The notes under the pieces: generated by a model
What the model was told of the DNA's origin: nothing
What the model saw: only the letters and a program-made list of their open reading frames with translations
The model's database searches: none
Program-made: the position numbers and the translations under genes
Origin: Dyadobacter chenwenxiniae
GTDB lineage: Bacteria > Bacteroidota > Bacteroidia > Cytophagales > Spirosomataceae
Assembly (NCBI RefSeq): GCF_022869785.1
Contig: NZ_CP094997.1
Location: 558,001 to 622,000 of the forward strand
Direction of reading: 5' to 3'
DNA: 64,000 nt
Part shown: piece by piece, positions 41,963 to 52,008 of the stretch
Position numbering within the stretch: position 1 is the first letter of the stretch
How the letters are laid out: the number at the start of each line of letters is the position of its first letter

Positions 41963-42845
41963 ATTCTGTCTTGAAATGTGTTATGATGTCCTGTTTGTCT
42001 TTTCCCGCGCGATAATACACTTCATAAATTTTAGCATCGACGAGAAAGCGGTACCAAAATCCTTGCAGGAAGTGCCAGATTAATCCTTTCATGCCATCCA
42101 GAAAACCGCCTTTAAAAATGTAGCGGTAAACGAAATAGATGAAAGGCCTCGTAAATAAGGGAAGGCCCGCGTATTTGATCTTCAAAAACCGGGTGCGCTG
42201 TTCCTGGCTTCCCCAAAAGCTCGGGGTAACCGTTTCTTTACTATCAAAATTATATTTAATATTCAATAGATCAATGACTTCCCTTATTGCATAATTGTTA
42301 TGTTTCTGGGTCCACCAGGTCAGGTTGTTGAGATTATGGTCCACTATGTCGTGCTGCAATTGCGCGGTGGTGCCGGTGCTGAGCTTAATGTGCTCGTCCA
42401 TCCACAATTCTTCACAATGCCCGATGCCTTTCCGCCACACCCGCAGCAGCCATATCGGATAATAGCCCCCGCGACGGATCCATTTATCCATGAAAAAAAC
42501 ACGTCGCTTCACATATAAGCCGGAGACTTCCGCAGGCGTCAGATGCAATGTGTTTTTCAGTTCGGTTGCGAGCTCGGGCGTAATGTATTCGTCGGCATCC
42601 ATGCGCATAAGCCACTGGGTGTCGAACGGGTTATTTTGAATGCCGAAATTAAATTGGAAGGAATACGAAACCCAGGGATTCTGGATCACCGTCGCGCCCA
42701 GGTTACGGGCAATAGCCACCGTGTCGTCCGTAGAAAATGAATCAACGATGAAAATCTTATTTGTCACCGGAAGCAAGCTTTCTATGCAACGTGCAATGTG
42801 CTTCGATTCATTGTGTGTTAAAATGATGACGGACAAATCGATCAT
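41919..42845 (-). CDS. Glycosyltransferase family 2 (WaaE/KdtX-like)
   Basis: About 308 residues. Motifs: LSVIILTHNESKHIARCIES, IFIVDSFSTDDT, WLMRMDADEYI (DxD) and the long WaaE-like tail (RRVFFMDKWIRRGGYYPIWL, GFLDGMKGLIWHFLQGFWYR). Such enzymes add a sugar to LPS-core-like acceptors. I use the ATG at 42845; a TTG at 42863 is an alternative in the same frame. It overlaps the wcaF start by 44 bases. Confidence 0.9.
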   Translation of the reverse strand: MIDLSVIILTHNESKHIARCIESLLPVTNKIFIVDSFSTDDTVAIARNLGATVIQNPWVSYSFQFNFGIQNNPFDTQWLMRMDADEYITPELATELKNTLHLTPAEVSGLYVKRRVFFMDKWIRRGGYYPIWLLRVWRKGIGHCEELWMDEHIKLSTGTTAQLQHDIVDHNLNNLTWWTQKHNNYAIREVIDLLNIKYNFDSKETVTPSFWGSQEQRTRFLKIKYAGLPLFTRPFIYFVYRYIFKGGFLDGMKGLIWHFLQGFWYRFLVDAKIYEVYYRAGKDKQDIITHFKTEYGKDLKSPNRSVKV

Positions 42846-42903
42846 ACCGGGAACAACAGTCAAAAATTACCAATTTGCGGTGATTGGAAACGGCCAAAGA
42901 TAA

Positions 42904-44052
42904 TTAGTTTTTTCGAACTTTCTTGTATTCTTCCAATAACTGGTTAGCCACGTTCCGGATATCAAAATTTTCTGTTACCATCTTGTAAGCCCGATTTGCA
43001 AGATCCTGTGCATAGGCCCTATCTTGTAATATTTTAAGAAGACCCTTGGCCACGCCGTCGCTCGTAAGCGGCGTCAGGAAGGCGGCATCACAGCGTTTGA
43101 TATAATCCCCGAAACCCACACGGTCCGAAACAATGGCGGGTACTTTGGAGGTCATTGCTTCTAAAACAGCGATTGAAAAACCTTCGGAATAGGAGGGGAG
43201 AACGAAGACGTCAGCATCGGCAAGCGCCTCTTTTTTAGCCGAATCTGTGAGTAGCCCCACGAGCTTGATCCGGTTTTGCAAATTATTTTTTCTGATAAAA
43301 TCTTCTGTTTCCTGCTGATAACCGTCGTCGCCTCCGGCAAGAAAGAGTGTCGCTTTGGGCAGTTGTTTTTCTACCTGTTTGAAAGCAGGGAGCAACAGAT
43401 CCAGACCCTTTTTAATGTTGAGCCTGGCCATAAAAAGCACGACCTGCTCATCGTCTGCGACCTGATGTTTCGCACGGAAACTGCCTTTTGGTGGTAAATT
43501 TGAATATTCCGACAACTTCATGCCATTCGGAACGATTACCATATTTTTGGGACGGTAACCCAGGTAACGGATCACGTCGGCTTCTTCGTCGGTATTATTG
43601 ATCTGGATCAGGTCCGCCTTGCCCAGGATTTTTTTCTGATAAAGCAGCGTAACAATGTCTTTTTTCCATTTGTGATGCGCCACAGCCCATTTGTCCAGCA
43701 AGCCGTGAATTGTGATCACTTTAACCGCATTGTTAGGGATCAAAAACGGCACCAAACTTCCGAAATGCCAGATTCCGTGCATATGGATCACATCGTATTC
43801 GTGGATGTGATGCCGTAGAAACCGGTACATTTCAATTGAAAATTCACGGTAAAAATTGCTGACCGGAGCCGTGCGGGCAACCGGAAACAGCCTGGCACCT
43901 TCGGGAGCAGGATACATTTCATCGCCCGGAGTCATCGGGCTTAGGATATCTACCTGATGGCCTTGTTTCAAAACCTCCGTCGTATGGTCATAAATAATCC
44001 TGGCCGGGCCACCGATCTCCCAGGTGTAAGCGCAAATATTTAAAATCCGCAT
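42904..44052 (-). CDS. Glycosyltransferase family 4
   Basis: 382 residues of GT-B fold. N-terminal TWEIGGPARIIYDHTTEVLK and the C-terminal ADVFVLPSYSEGFSIAVLEAM with the EGFxxxxLEA motif are diagnostic of GT4. LFMARLNIKKGLDLLLPAF opens the second domain. The substrate is unknown; mannosyl-, glucosyl- or similar transferases share this pattern. It is the third of the cluster in order of transcription. Confidence 0.92.
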   Translation of the reverse strand: MRILNICAYTWEIGGPARIIYDHTTEVLKQGHQVDILSPMTPGDEMYPAPEGARLFPVARTAPVSNFYREFSIEMYRFLRHHIHEYDVIHMHGIWHFGSLVPFLIPNNAVKVITIHGLLDKWAVAHHKWKKDIVTLLYQKKILGKADLIQINNTDEEADVIRYLGYRPKNMVIVPNGMKLSEYSNLPPKGSFRAKHQVADDEQVVLFMARLNIKKGLDLLLPAFKQVEKQLPKATLFLAGGDDGYQQETEDFIRKNNLQNRIKLVGLLTDSAKKEALADADVFVLPSYSEGFSIAVLEAMTSKVPAIVSDRVGFGDYIKRCDAAFLTPLTSDGVAKGLLKILQDRAYAQDLANRAYKMVTENFDIRNVANQLLEEYKKVRKN

Positions 44053-44088
44053 GCGTGTATTTCGTGTATTGAACTGATCATAAAGCTG

Positions 44089-45234
44089 TTATTTTAAAGT
44101 GTGATAACAGTCTGCCATCTGCCGTGCCACTTGTGTTGATGAAAACGGCGCGATGAGCCGGCGCGATTCGCGGCCCATAACGGCTATTTTTTCCAGATTT
44201 TTCATGAAAAAGGCCATTGCGGTTTCCAGCTCCTGCTGGCTGTCGGGGTCAAAAGTAAAACCATTCACGCCGTTTTCAACCAAATCGGCCACACAGCCGC
44301 AATTTTTTGACACGATCACCGGCAGTCCGCAAACCATGGCTTCGTTTACAACCAACCCCCAGGGCTCCGATTTGCTTGGCAAAACAAGCACATCACAATG
44401 CACCAGCAGGTCGGGGACCTTATACCAGGGAAGTCCACCCATAAATAACACTTTGGATTCGAGCTGCAGCTCGTTCGTCAGCTTTTCGAGCAACGGCCGT
44501 TCCGGGCCATCACCGATGAACATAACCTCCCACGGCCACAATTCCGCGTCCAGCTGCCGAACCTGGGCAAAAGCCCTTAATAAGGTTTCCAGATTTTTTT
44601 CAGGAGCCAACCGCCCCACAAAGACAAACCGGGCTACCCGTGCAATATTCACATTCTCCTGCTTACCAGCATCATAGCGGGAGCGAACCACTTCTTCGTC
44701 GATCACCGCAGCATTCCGGACCGGGATCTGTGAAGGTTTCGCGCCAAGGGTTTCCAGATACTCCGCTGAGGTTTTGCCAAAGCAGAAAAACGCATTAGCG
44801 CGATTGACGATAAGTTTTTTCAGCGATTCTTTGATAAAAGACCGGCTGTTGTCGGCCGAAGAAGATTCGGAAGAAAGTACAACTTTGACGCCCTTTATCC
44901 GTGCATAAAACATGAGCAAAACCTGAGCTGGATCAAAATAGCCGGTAATGTTCAGCACGGTAGGCCTATATGCGTCGAAAGCGGCAAACAATGCGGCGCG
45001 CCTTTCTTTGAAGCTCACCTGATCCAGGCTGCGCTCAAAAAGGACTTGGTAAGGATAATCATAAGTGATGGTGTCATCGCTTTGCATGACGCTCCGGCTT
45101 GCCTCATAAAGCGCGATCTGAATCACCAGGAAGTCACTTTCGGGATATTTTTCCTTGAATGCCTGATGGATCTCGCTGAAAAGCCGCGACTTATAATGCG
45201 CCCATAACTGATTGTGTACAACGAGCACGCGCAT
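44089..45234 (-). CDS. Glycosyltransferase family 4
   Basis: 381 residues of GT-B fold, with VFVGRLAPEKNLETLLRAFA at the domain joint and CDVLVLPSKSEPWGLVVNEAMVC carrying the ExxGxxxxEA motif. The N-terminal domain (VLVVHNQLWAHYKSRLFSEI) is less conserved. The gene begins at the last base of the SGNH gene, so the two overlap by one base and form one transcript. Confidence 0.9.
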   Translation of the reverse strand: MRVLVVHNQLWAHYKSRLFSEIHQAFKEKYPESDFLVIQIALYEASRSVMQSDDTITYDYPYQVLFERSLDQVSFKERRAALFAAFDAYRPTVLNITGYFDPAQVLLMFYARIKGVKVVLSSESSSADNSRSFIKESLKKLIVNRANAFFCFGKTSAEYLETLGAKPSQIPVRNAAVIDEEVVRSRYDAGKQENVNIARVARFVFVGRLAPEKNLETLLRAFAQVRQLDAELWPWEVMFIGDGPERPLLEKLTNELQLESKVLFMGGLPWYKVPDLLVHCDVLVLPSKSEPWGLVVNEAMVCGLPVIVSKNCGCVADLVENGVNGFTFDPDSQQELETAMAFFMKNLEKIAVMGRESRRLIAPFSSTQVARQMADCYHTLK

Positions 45235-46235
45235 TATTTTTTCAGATTTAAATATTCCTGAAACAAAGGATAAAGGTTATTGGCCAGAAATAGCTGGCCC
45301 TGGCTGTTATAGTGAACCACATCCAGCTTTCTGTAATATTTCTTGTCAATCCCCAAACTAAATTCATTGATCAGCCGGATGTTACGCTGAATTGCGAACG
45401 CCATAATCTCATCTCCCTGGTCATTAAAATGCCCCAGATCGACCTCCGACGTTTCGGGATGCAGATAAATAAACATCGGGATAGAATCTCTTTTCGCCAC
45501 GTCGTAAAGCTGCTGGTAACCCGGATTGAAGGCCAGGCCCGGCTTTCTGATCCCGGCATCATTGAGTTTTACCTTTTTAAGGGAATCCTTCTTCATCGAA
45601 TCCAAAAGCACCTTTTCGGGATTTTCTTCAATCGTTGGGGCAAAAAACCAGGTGTTGAAGTAATAAAAGAAAATCCACCGGTAACGGTCCCATAACTCGT
45701 AAAGAGCTACTTTATATTGCCTGTCAGGCCAGGCCGGATCATTACCAACGAGATTTTGGTGCGCCATAATATCGTGCGCGTCGTGGCTGCTGGTGACCAG
45801 GCACATAAGCTTTGCTTTAAATGTGCCGTATCGTTTCAGGTAAGCGGCAATGTTGTCGGGTCCCCACGATCCGGCAGAAATGTTCAGCACGCGGACACGT
45901 TTGTTAAAATCTTTCAAAAACCATTTTTCAAGCATTGTTGAGGCAATGCTGTCCTGGTCGGTGAGGCTGCCGCCATTCACAACCGAATCGCCGATCAGCA
46001 AAATCACGATGCTGTCCGAAGGAAGGACTTCTTCATTGCGCATGGACAGGCTATTGGTGCGCACATTATAACCAAACCTCGTAACATCCTGACTGGGAGC
46101 ATATATGTATTCAAAATCAGGATCCGACACATATAGCGGAGAATTACAGAAGCCGTATTTATATCTTAAAACAATTTCCGCAGCAGCCGCCAGGACCACC
46201 ACGAGGATTAAGAATCTATAAAAATATTTTAACAT
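45234..46235 (-). CDS. SGNH/GDSL-like hydrolase anchored by an N-terminal helix
   Basis: 333 residues. One hydrophobic helix near the N-terminus (LKYFYRFLILVVVLAAAAEI) suggests a membrane-anchored protein facing the periplasm. SGNH motifs are present: block I ILLIGDSVVNGG, a GPDN that may be block III, and block V DVVHYNSQGQLFLA with the Asp and His. I start at the ATG at 46235 because 46238 is TTG. Such proteins often remove or add acetyl groups on polysaccharides, and its place at the head of the polysaccharide operon fits. The exact reaction is inference. Confidence 0.82.
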   Translation of the reverse strand: MLKYFYRFLILVVVLAAAAEIVLRYKYGFCNSPLYVSDPDFEYIYAPSQDVTRFGYNVRTNSLSMRNEEVLPSDSIVILLIGDSVVNGGSLTDQDSIASTMLEKWFLKDFNKRVRVLNISAGSWGPDNIAAYLKRYGTFKAKLMCLVTSSHDAHDIMAHQNLVGNDPAWPDRQYKVALYELWDRYRWIFFYYFNTWFFAPTIEENPEKVLLDSMKKDSLKKVKLNDAGIRKPGLAFNPGYQQLYDVAKRDSIPMFIYLHPETSEVDLGHFNDQGDEIMAFAIQRNIRLINEFSLGIDKKYYRKLDVVHYNSQGQLFLANNLYPLFQEYLNLKK

Positions 46236-46492
46236 CAAAGAAAACGCTGTGTCCGCCGCAAATGCGTTTGCAAATTTAGAATTACTTTTCCCATTTACGA
46301 CTTTTTAATAAATACGGGGAATAAATTAACACAAATGCCGGAAACCGGAATGGTTCTCTGACATCGCCCTGACAAGGATGCCGCCCGCTAATCCATGTTC
46401 AAAACTGCGGCTAAACTCATTAGCGGCCGATTTGAACGCAGTGCAATACGGTTCCGGCCTGCGCGATGTGACATGAACAGGCCCGCCAGGTT

Positions 46493-46861
46493 TCAGGCTA
46501 ACATTTGTATCAACTCAATGCGGTTTCCAAAGGGATCGCGAAAGGAAAAGCGGTTCCGGCCGGGAATCGGGCTATCAGTTCTGATCGCAATTCCGTGGCT
46601 TTCCAAAAGTAAACGCGCAGCTTCCAGATCTTTCACTTCAAACGCCGGATGTCGTTGCGACAGCTCCGAAGCTTGCTCGGCACGAATGTGCAATTCAATG
46701 TCTCCCATTTGAAACCAGATCGCGCCATTCGGAAGCGGATATCCTAAATCTCTCAGCTCTTCAAGGCCAAGCACACCGCCATAAAACGCCCTTGCGGCTT
46801 CTTCCGCCCCATGAGGGATGCACAGCATAATGTGATTAAGCCTTTCAAATTCAATTTTCAT
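46493..46861 (-). CDS. VOC-family (glyoxalase-like) protein
   Basis: 122 residues, a single vicinal-oxygen-chelate domain of two beta-alpha-beta-beta-beta units. RLNHIMLCIPHGAEEAARAFYGGVLGL gives the first unit and HPAFEVKDLEAARLLLE with FRDPFGNRIELIQ the second, the last Glu being a metal-ligand position. The family covers glyoxalases, extradiol dioxygenases and resistance proteins; the substrate is unknown. Divided from the amidohydrolase gene by 32 bases on the same strand. Confidence 0.9.
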   Translation of the reverse strand: MKIEFERLNHIMLCIPHGAEEAARAFYGGVLGLEELRDLGYPLPNGAIWFQMGDIELHIRAEQASELSQRHPAFEVKDLEAARLLLESHGIAIRTDSPIPGRNRFSFRDPFGNRIELIQMLA

Positions 46862-46893
46862 TTCAGGTGTATTTTATTATTTCCTAGCATTAC

Positions 46894-48234
46894 TCAATTG
46901 GATAAAGGTCCTTTGCTCACTTCCCGACCATCTTTCCATACGGCCTCGATTTTCCGCGTGTTCTTAATATCACTGGCTGGATTAGCACTCAAAATGAGCA
47001 GATCTGCTCTTTTACCGCGGGTTAATGTGCCCAGTTCATGATCTATTTTCAGCGCTTTTGCTGCATTCTGCGTCGCCAGCATGATGGCCTGCATAGGCGT
47101 AAGTCCTGCCTGTACCATCAATTCCAGCTCCAAATGTTCCGTAAAGCCTTGCGTCCGGATCGGAAATGCGCCTGAGTCCGTTCCCAGCGCAACGGTGATG
47201 CCGGCATCCATAATTTTTTTCAAGTTGATCAGCGCAGTTTTAAATGCAGCAGCATTGCGCTCATAATCGGCAGAAGTCCTTACTTTTTCAGCGTATGCTG
47301 GGTCTGTGATCATTTCGTAAACACCCGGTTCTAGTGATCTTATAAAAAATGGGTCATTTATCCAGTCGGGTTGATTGGCGTAGGCAAACTGATATTCGTC
47401 CAGGGATAATGTAGGAATGTAGATGACATTCTTTTCTTTCATTTTATTCAAAAGCGCACCGTCCACCGGCCTGTCGCGGATGCTGTGGGCAATAACATCG
47501 ATGCCTGCCTCAGTTAGCAAACGTGCGTCCTCGGCGTAAAATAAATGTGCAGCAACGCGGATATTACGTTTGTGGGCTTCGGTTATGATAGCCTGATAAA
47601 TCTCCGGCTTCATTTTCTGTGCATTGCCACCATGATCGTCCACCCAGATTTTCACTACCGTTGGTTTCAGCGGAACAAGCTTGTCCATCATTGCCGGCAC
47701 TTCCTCGGGCGTTTCGGGACGCAATAATAAATTCATCCAGGAGCCTGGATTCGGATCAGGTGTGTTAAATCCATAACCTGCGGAGAACAAACGCGCGCCT
47801 GGAAGCAGTCCAGCCAATGTGGAATCCCGTAAGCCGTCGAAAATCAATGGCCTGTCCGTACCCATTGCCAGGACGGCATTTACACCATAATCCTGATATT
47901 TTTGCAAGTGACGTAGTACATTTTCCCGTGTGTAATTATCCGCCGACGAAGTGGTTCCCTTCAACGTTCCCACATGCGCGTGTGCGCTGATGAGCGAGGG
48001 CATCACCGTTTTCCCCGTCAGGTTAATCTCTTTCGCGCCTTTGAGCTTGATATTGGACTCTACCGCGACCACCCTTCCATCCATGATGAGGATATCTGTT
48101 CCATCCCTCGGCTCCGCACCCGTTCCGTCAATTACTGTGGCGTTTTTCAGGATTATGCTTTGTGGCTGGGCATAGGCATGAAAGCCGGTTATGGACACAG
48201 CCAGCAAAAAAAGGAAGATGACGGGATTTCTCAT
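46894..48234 (-). CDS. Secreted amidohydrolase
   Basis: 446 residues with a signal peptide to about HAYAQ. Amidohydrolase pattern: ILKNATVIDGTGAEPRDG, metal-binding SAHAHVGTL (HxH), VAAHLFYAEDA and DVIAHSIRD with the later His residues, and ALGTDSGAFPIRTQG with the Asp. ALKIDHELGTLTRGKRADLLIL is the usual C-terminal segment. This is the imidazolonepropionase-like or prolidase-like group of Bacteroidota; substrate unknown. Confidence 0.92.
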   Translation of the reverse strand: MRNPVIFLFLLAVSITGFHAYAQPQSIILKNATVIDGTGAEPRDGTDILIMDGRVVAVESNIKLKGAKEINLTGKTVMPSLISAHAHVGTLKGTTSSADNYTRENVLRHLQKYQDYGVNAVLAMGTDRPLIFDGLRDSTLAGLLPGARLFSAGYGFNTPDPNPGSWMNLLLRPETPEEVPAMMDKLVPLKPTVVKIWVDDHGGNAQKMKPEIYQAIITEAHKRNIRVAAHLFYAEDARLLTEAGIDVIAHSIRDRPVDGALLNKMKEKNVIYIPTLSLDEYQFAYANQPDWINDPFFIRSLEPGVYEMITDPAYAEKVRTSADYERNAAAFKTALINLKKIMDAGITVALGTDSGAFPIRTQGFTEHLELELMVQAGLTPMQAIMLATQNAAKALKIDHELGTLTRGKRADLLILSANPASDIKNTRKIEAVWKDGREVSKGPLSN

Positions 48235-48594
48235 AATAATGGTTTTTAGAAACTTGCACTATAAGCGTACCTCCGTTTGAAAACAATGTTTTACTGGTAC
48301 ACGTTTTGTATAATCGGGGGTTTTCAAAAGATTAATGTAGGGTATTTCAACATATAAATTTTTGAAATCTTGGCAAAGTATTGAAAAAAGGCAGGCGAAA
48401 AAGTGGAGGAGGCTATACACGAGCAAAAGGAAGGATCAGAGCATTTTACGGCACATTGTAGAAGTACTTCGTTGTTGTGGCGATAAGTATTACAAACGCT
48501 GTGGTTTTAGGAGTTAAAATAATTAAATAAAAGCTATCTTGTACGGATATATATAATCGTAAGGCAGGCATTAAATTGCAAGAGCTTTTTGATA
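48235..48594. other. 360-base intergenic region between divergent genes
   Basis: AT-rich gap between the amidohydrolase gene and the histidine kinase gene. I see no ORF above noise, no tRNA-like fold and no repeat of the families seen elsewhere. A weak TATCTTGT at 48535-48542 might be a promoter box for the kinase but lacks a good -33 element. Confidence 0.5.
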
Positions 48595-51500
48595 ATGAAC
48601 ACTTCAAGTAGAGCAATGTCTGAGGAACAAGAAGAACCAAATTACGCCAGTGACTTTCAGCTCTTTCAGACTTTCCTGGGAAGCCATTCCATGTACGTAG
48701 TTCGTCTGGATATCAATGGAACATATATTTTTGTAAATAACCATTTCTGTGATTTCTACGGCATGAAACGCGAAGAAATCCTGGGCCGGTCCTCCTTGCT
48801 TGGAGTTGTTCCGGAAGATATAGAAAAATGCTTGCAAGTAGGTGAAATGTGCCTGGTTAAGCCGGGGAAACCGCATTCTGTCACGTTGCGGAAAACTTCC
48901 AAGCATGGCGCGATCAAAACTACCCATTGGGAGTTCACCGGTCTGACCGACGAGTCGGGCTCCGTGAAGGAGATATTTTGCCTGGGTTACGACATTACGC
49001 AAAAGGTTAAAACAGAACAGGATTTATCCGTGCTGGTGTCCAATGTACAGGATGTACTCTTTACATTATCTCCGGGCCTGATATTCACCTACGTTTCTCC
49101 CAGCTGGACCAAGGTTTATGGTTATCAGATTAAGGAAACACTTGGGAACTCCTTTACTAATTACATTCATCCCGATGATCTCCATTTTTGCACGGCATCG
49201 CTGATGAAAATTGTCGAAAGCAATACGCCGATTCGCGGTGGGATCGAACACCGTATCCTGCACAAAAACGGGACATGGTCGTGGAGCAATACGCATGCAA
49301 GTATCGATAGCAGAAGCAAAGAAATCATCCTGACAAGTCATAACGTTACCGAATTACGCCGGTCGCGCGAGCGGTTAAAGGAACTCGCAATTGTTGCTTC
49401 CAATACAACGGACTACATTGTTATCACCGACAATAGGGGAAATATTACCTGGGTCAATAAAGCCTACGAAAATCAAACAGGCTATACCCGGCGCGAGGTT
49501 AAAGGGCGGAGCCCGGCAGAGCTGCTGTGCGGCCCCGACACCGACATGGCAACCATTGAAAAGATCTATGAAGCCAGCAGGGAAAAAAAGGTCGTCCAGG
49601 TTGAAATATTATGTTATAAAAAGAACGGTGAAAGTTATTGGGTGGATTTAAAAATTACACCTGTTTTTGATGATAATGGGAATTGTACCAATTACATAGC
49701 CATTGAAAGGGACATAACCGCTCGAAAAAAATCGGATGATGAGCTGCGGCATGTGAAAGACCTTCTCGAACAAACAAACAGCGTTGCCCGGATCGGTGGA
49801 TGGGAATTACATGCAAAGACAGGAGAACTTTACTGGTCGTCTATCACAAAACAAATCCACGAAGTGGGAGAGGACTACAAACCCAACGCGGATGAGGCCA
49901 TAGCGTTTTATAAGGAAGGAAGCAGCCGCGACACAATTAATCAGGTGGTGACGGCTGGTCTTGCAAATGGAACGCCCTGGGATAATGAATTGCAACTTAT
50001 CACGGCCAAAGGAAACGAGATATGGGTCAGGACGATCGGGAAAGCAGAAATGATCAATGGCGAATGTGTGAGGGTTTTTGGTGCATTCCAGGATATCACC
50101 CGTCGTAAACGCTCAGAAATGGCAATCCTTAATTCGGAAGCCAAATTCCGCAGCCTTTATGACTCCACCAGCGATGCTGTGGTGCTGTTTGATCGGAGGG
50201 GCTATCTGGATTGCAACCGTGCCGCATTGAAAATGTTCAATTTGGGTTCCGTGGACATGCTGGTCGGCAAAACACACGAGGAACTGGCAGCGGCAACCTA
50301 TTCATCTTACGACCAGCTCGCAGGAATTGCCAAAGACAACCTGGAAATGGTTTACGAGCGAGGCAGCCACAGTTTTGAATGGGTGTTCAAACGCTTCGGA
50401 CCGGATACCGACAGTTTTGTGGCAGAAGTGCTGCTGAACCTGATCAATGTGAACGATTCCCAAATCATCCAGGCTGTGATCAGGGACATTACGCTCCGCA
50501 AGCATGCCGAACTTGAACTACTCGAAGCCCGCGAGCAGGCGGAGTCGGCCAGTAAGCTCAAATCCGAATTTCTTGCCAATATGAGCCACGAAATCCGTAC
50601 ACCGCTGAATGGCGTCGTAGGTTTTACGGATCTGCTCATGAAAACCAACCTCGATGAAACCCAGCAACAATATATGTCTATGGTCTTCCAGTCGGCCAAT
50701 TCGCTGCTGGAAATCATTAATGACATTTTGGACTTTTCTAAAATCGAGGCTGGTAAACTGGAACTTCGTTACGAGAAGACAGATTTGCTGACGATCTGCG
50801 GACAAGTTTCAGATATGCTCACTTATCAGGCGCAACAAAAGCATCTGGAAATGCTTCTGAACATTCCGGCTGACATTCCGAATTACGTGCTGGCAGATCC
50901 GCTGAGATTAAAACAGGTCTTGGCCAATCTGTTGAGCAATGCGGTCAAATTCACAATGAGCGGCGAAATCGAACTGAAAATAGCACTGCTGGACCGCAGC
51001 CATGATAATGTCACGGTTCGGTTTTCAGTCAGGGATACGGGCATTGGGATTGAGCCGCAAAACCAGCGCAGGATATTCGATGCTTTTGCCCAGGAAGATT
51101 CTTCCACTACCAAGCGCTTCGGTGGCACAGGCCTGGGGCTGACAATTTCCAACAGCCTGCTTGAACTAATGGACAGCCGGTTGCAGCTCAATAGCCAGAC
51201 AAACGTCGGCAGTATTTTCTTTTTTGATGTAACATTCAAAATTATCCCAGACGGCGAGAAATTCGTTTGGGACAATACGGATAACATTAAAAGAGTGCTC
51301 GTGGTGGACGACAATATGCACAACGGGAAAATTCTGACCGACATTCTGGGCAATAAGGCGATTCAATCGGACTTAGTTTCAAGCGGGGAACAAGCTTTGG
51401 AAAAATTGTTTTCTGGTGTTAAGTATGATGTTGTTTTAATGGATTGTCAAATGCCGGATATGGATGGCATTGAAACCATTCGTAATGTGCGCACAAGTGA

Positions 51501-52008
51501 GCGTCCCGCGTTGCGAAATCTGCCCATTATCCTGCTCAATGACTCATTCGAAGAGGAAACCCTTACGGCTGTCATGGCTGAGCTCAGCATTTCGCATTTC
51601 CTGGTAAAGCCGGTCAAGATCAAGCAGTTGTTTTCTATGTTGTCGCGGATTCACACCAAAAATCAGCCTGCGGGAAGATCGGTCGCCGATCCGGGACTCA
51701 TTTTCCGCGGACAGAACATACCCGAAGCTGTCACCGTGTTGATTGCCGAAGACCATAAGATCAATATGTTATTGGTAAAAACAATGTTGGGTAAAATCCT
51801 GACTAATGTGACAATGATTGAGGCTGTGAACGGAAAGGAGGCGGTTAAGTTATACGAAGAAACTAAACCGGACATCATTTTCATGGACATTCAAATGCCC
51901 GAAGTGAACGGCTACGAAGCGACACAGGAAATTCGCAAACGGGAATCCGGCCGGCCGCCGAATCCCGATCATTGCGCTCACTGCAGGAACGGTGGTTGGC
52001 GAGCGTGA
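48595..52008 (+). CDS. Hybrid histidine kinase with five PAS domains and two receiver domains (frameshift near the end)
   Basis: About 1,137 residues as read, without any membrane helix, so it senses in the cytoplasm. Five PAS domains run from about residue 25 to 640 (for example VRLDINGTYIFVNNHFCDFY, LSPGLIFTYVSPSWTKVYGY, VITDNRGNITWVNKAYENQT). The H-box FLANMSHEIRTPLNGVVGF has His665. HATPase motifs are NLLSNAVKFT, RDTGIGI and GGTGLGLTIS. Receiver 1 (Asp950, VVLMDCQMPDMDG) is followed by receiver 2 (Asp1098, IIFMDIQMPEVNG). The last 18 or so residues after RKRESG are out of frame; the rest of receiver 2 continues in the next frame to 52123. The start at ATG 48595 is likely; 48616 is an alternative. 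Confidence 0.9.
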   Translation: MNTSSRAMSEEQEEPNYASDFQLFQTFLGSHSMYVVRLDINGTYIFVNNHFCDFYGMKREEILGRSSLLGVVPEDIEKCLQVGEMCLVKPGKPHSVTLRKTSKHGAIKTTHWEFTGLTDESGSVKEIFCLGYDITQKVKTEQDLSVLVSNVQDVLFTLSPGLIFTYVSPSWTKVYGYQIKETLGNSFTNYIHPDDLHFCTASLMKIVESNTPIRGGIEHRILHKNGTWSWSNTHASIDSRSKEIILTSHNVTELRRSRERLKELAIVASNTTDYIVITDNRGNITWVNKAYENQTGYTRREVKGRSPAELLCGPDTDMATIEKIYEASREKKVVQVEILCYKKNGESYWVDLKITPVFDDNGNCTNYIAIERDITARKKSDDELRHVKDLLEQTNSVARIGGWELHAKTGELYWSSITKQIHEVGEDYKPNADEAIAFYKEGSSRDTINQVVTAGLANGTPWDNELQLITAKGNEIWVRTIGKAEMINGECVRVFGAFQDITRRKRSEMAILNSEAKFRSLYDSTSDAVVLFDRRGYLDCNRAALKMFNLGSVDMLVGKTHEELAAATYSSYDQLAGIAKDNLEMVYERGSHSFEWVFKRFGPDTDSFVAEVLLNLINVNDSQIIQAVIRDITLRKHAELELLEAREQAESASKLKSEFLANMSHEIRTPLNGVVGFTDLLMKTNLDETQQQYMSMVFQSANSLLEIINDILDFSKIEAGKLELRYEKTDLLTICGQVSDMLTYQAQQKHLEMLLNIPADIPNYVLADPLRLKQVLANLLSNAVKFTMSGEIELKIALLDRSHDNVTVRFSVRDTGIGIEPQNQRRIFDAFAQEDSSTTKRFGGTGLGLTISNSLLELMDSRLQLNSQTNVGSIFFFDVTFKIIPDGEKFVWDNTDNIKRVLVVDDNMHNGKILTDILGNKAIQSDLVSSGEQALEKLFSGVKYDVVLMDCQMPDMDGIETIRNVRTSERPALRNLPIILLNDSFEEETLTAVMAELSISHFLVKPVKIKQLFSMLSRIHTKNQPAGRSVADPGLIFRGQNIPEAVTVLIAEDHKINMLLVKTMLGKILTNVTMIEAVNGKEAVKLYEETKPDIIFMDIQMPEVNGYEATQEIRKRESGRPPNPDHCAHCRNGGWRA

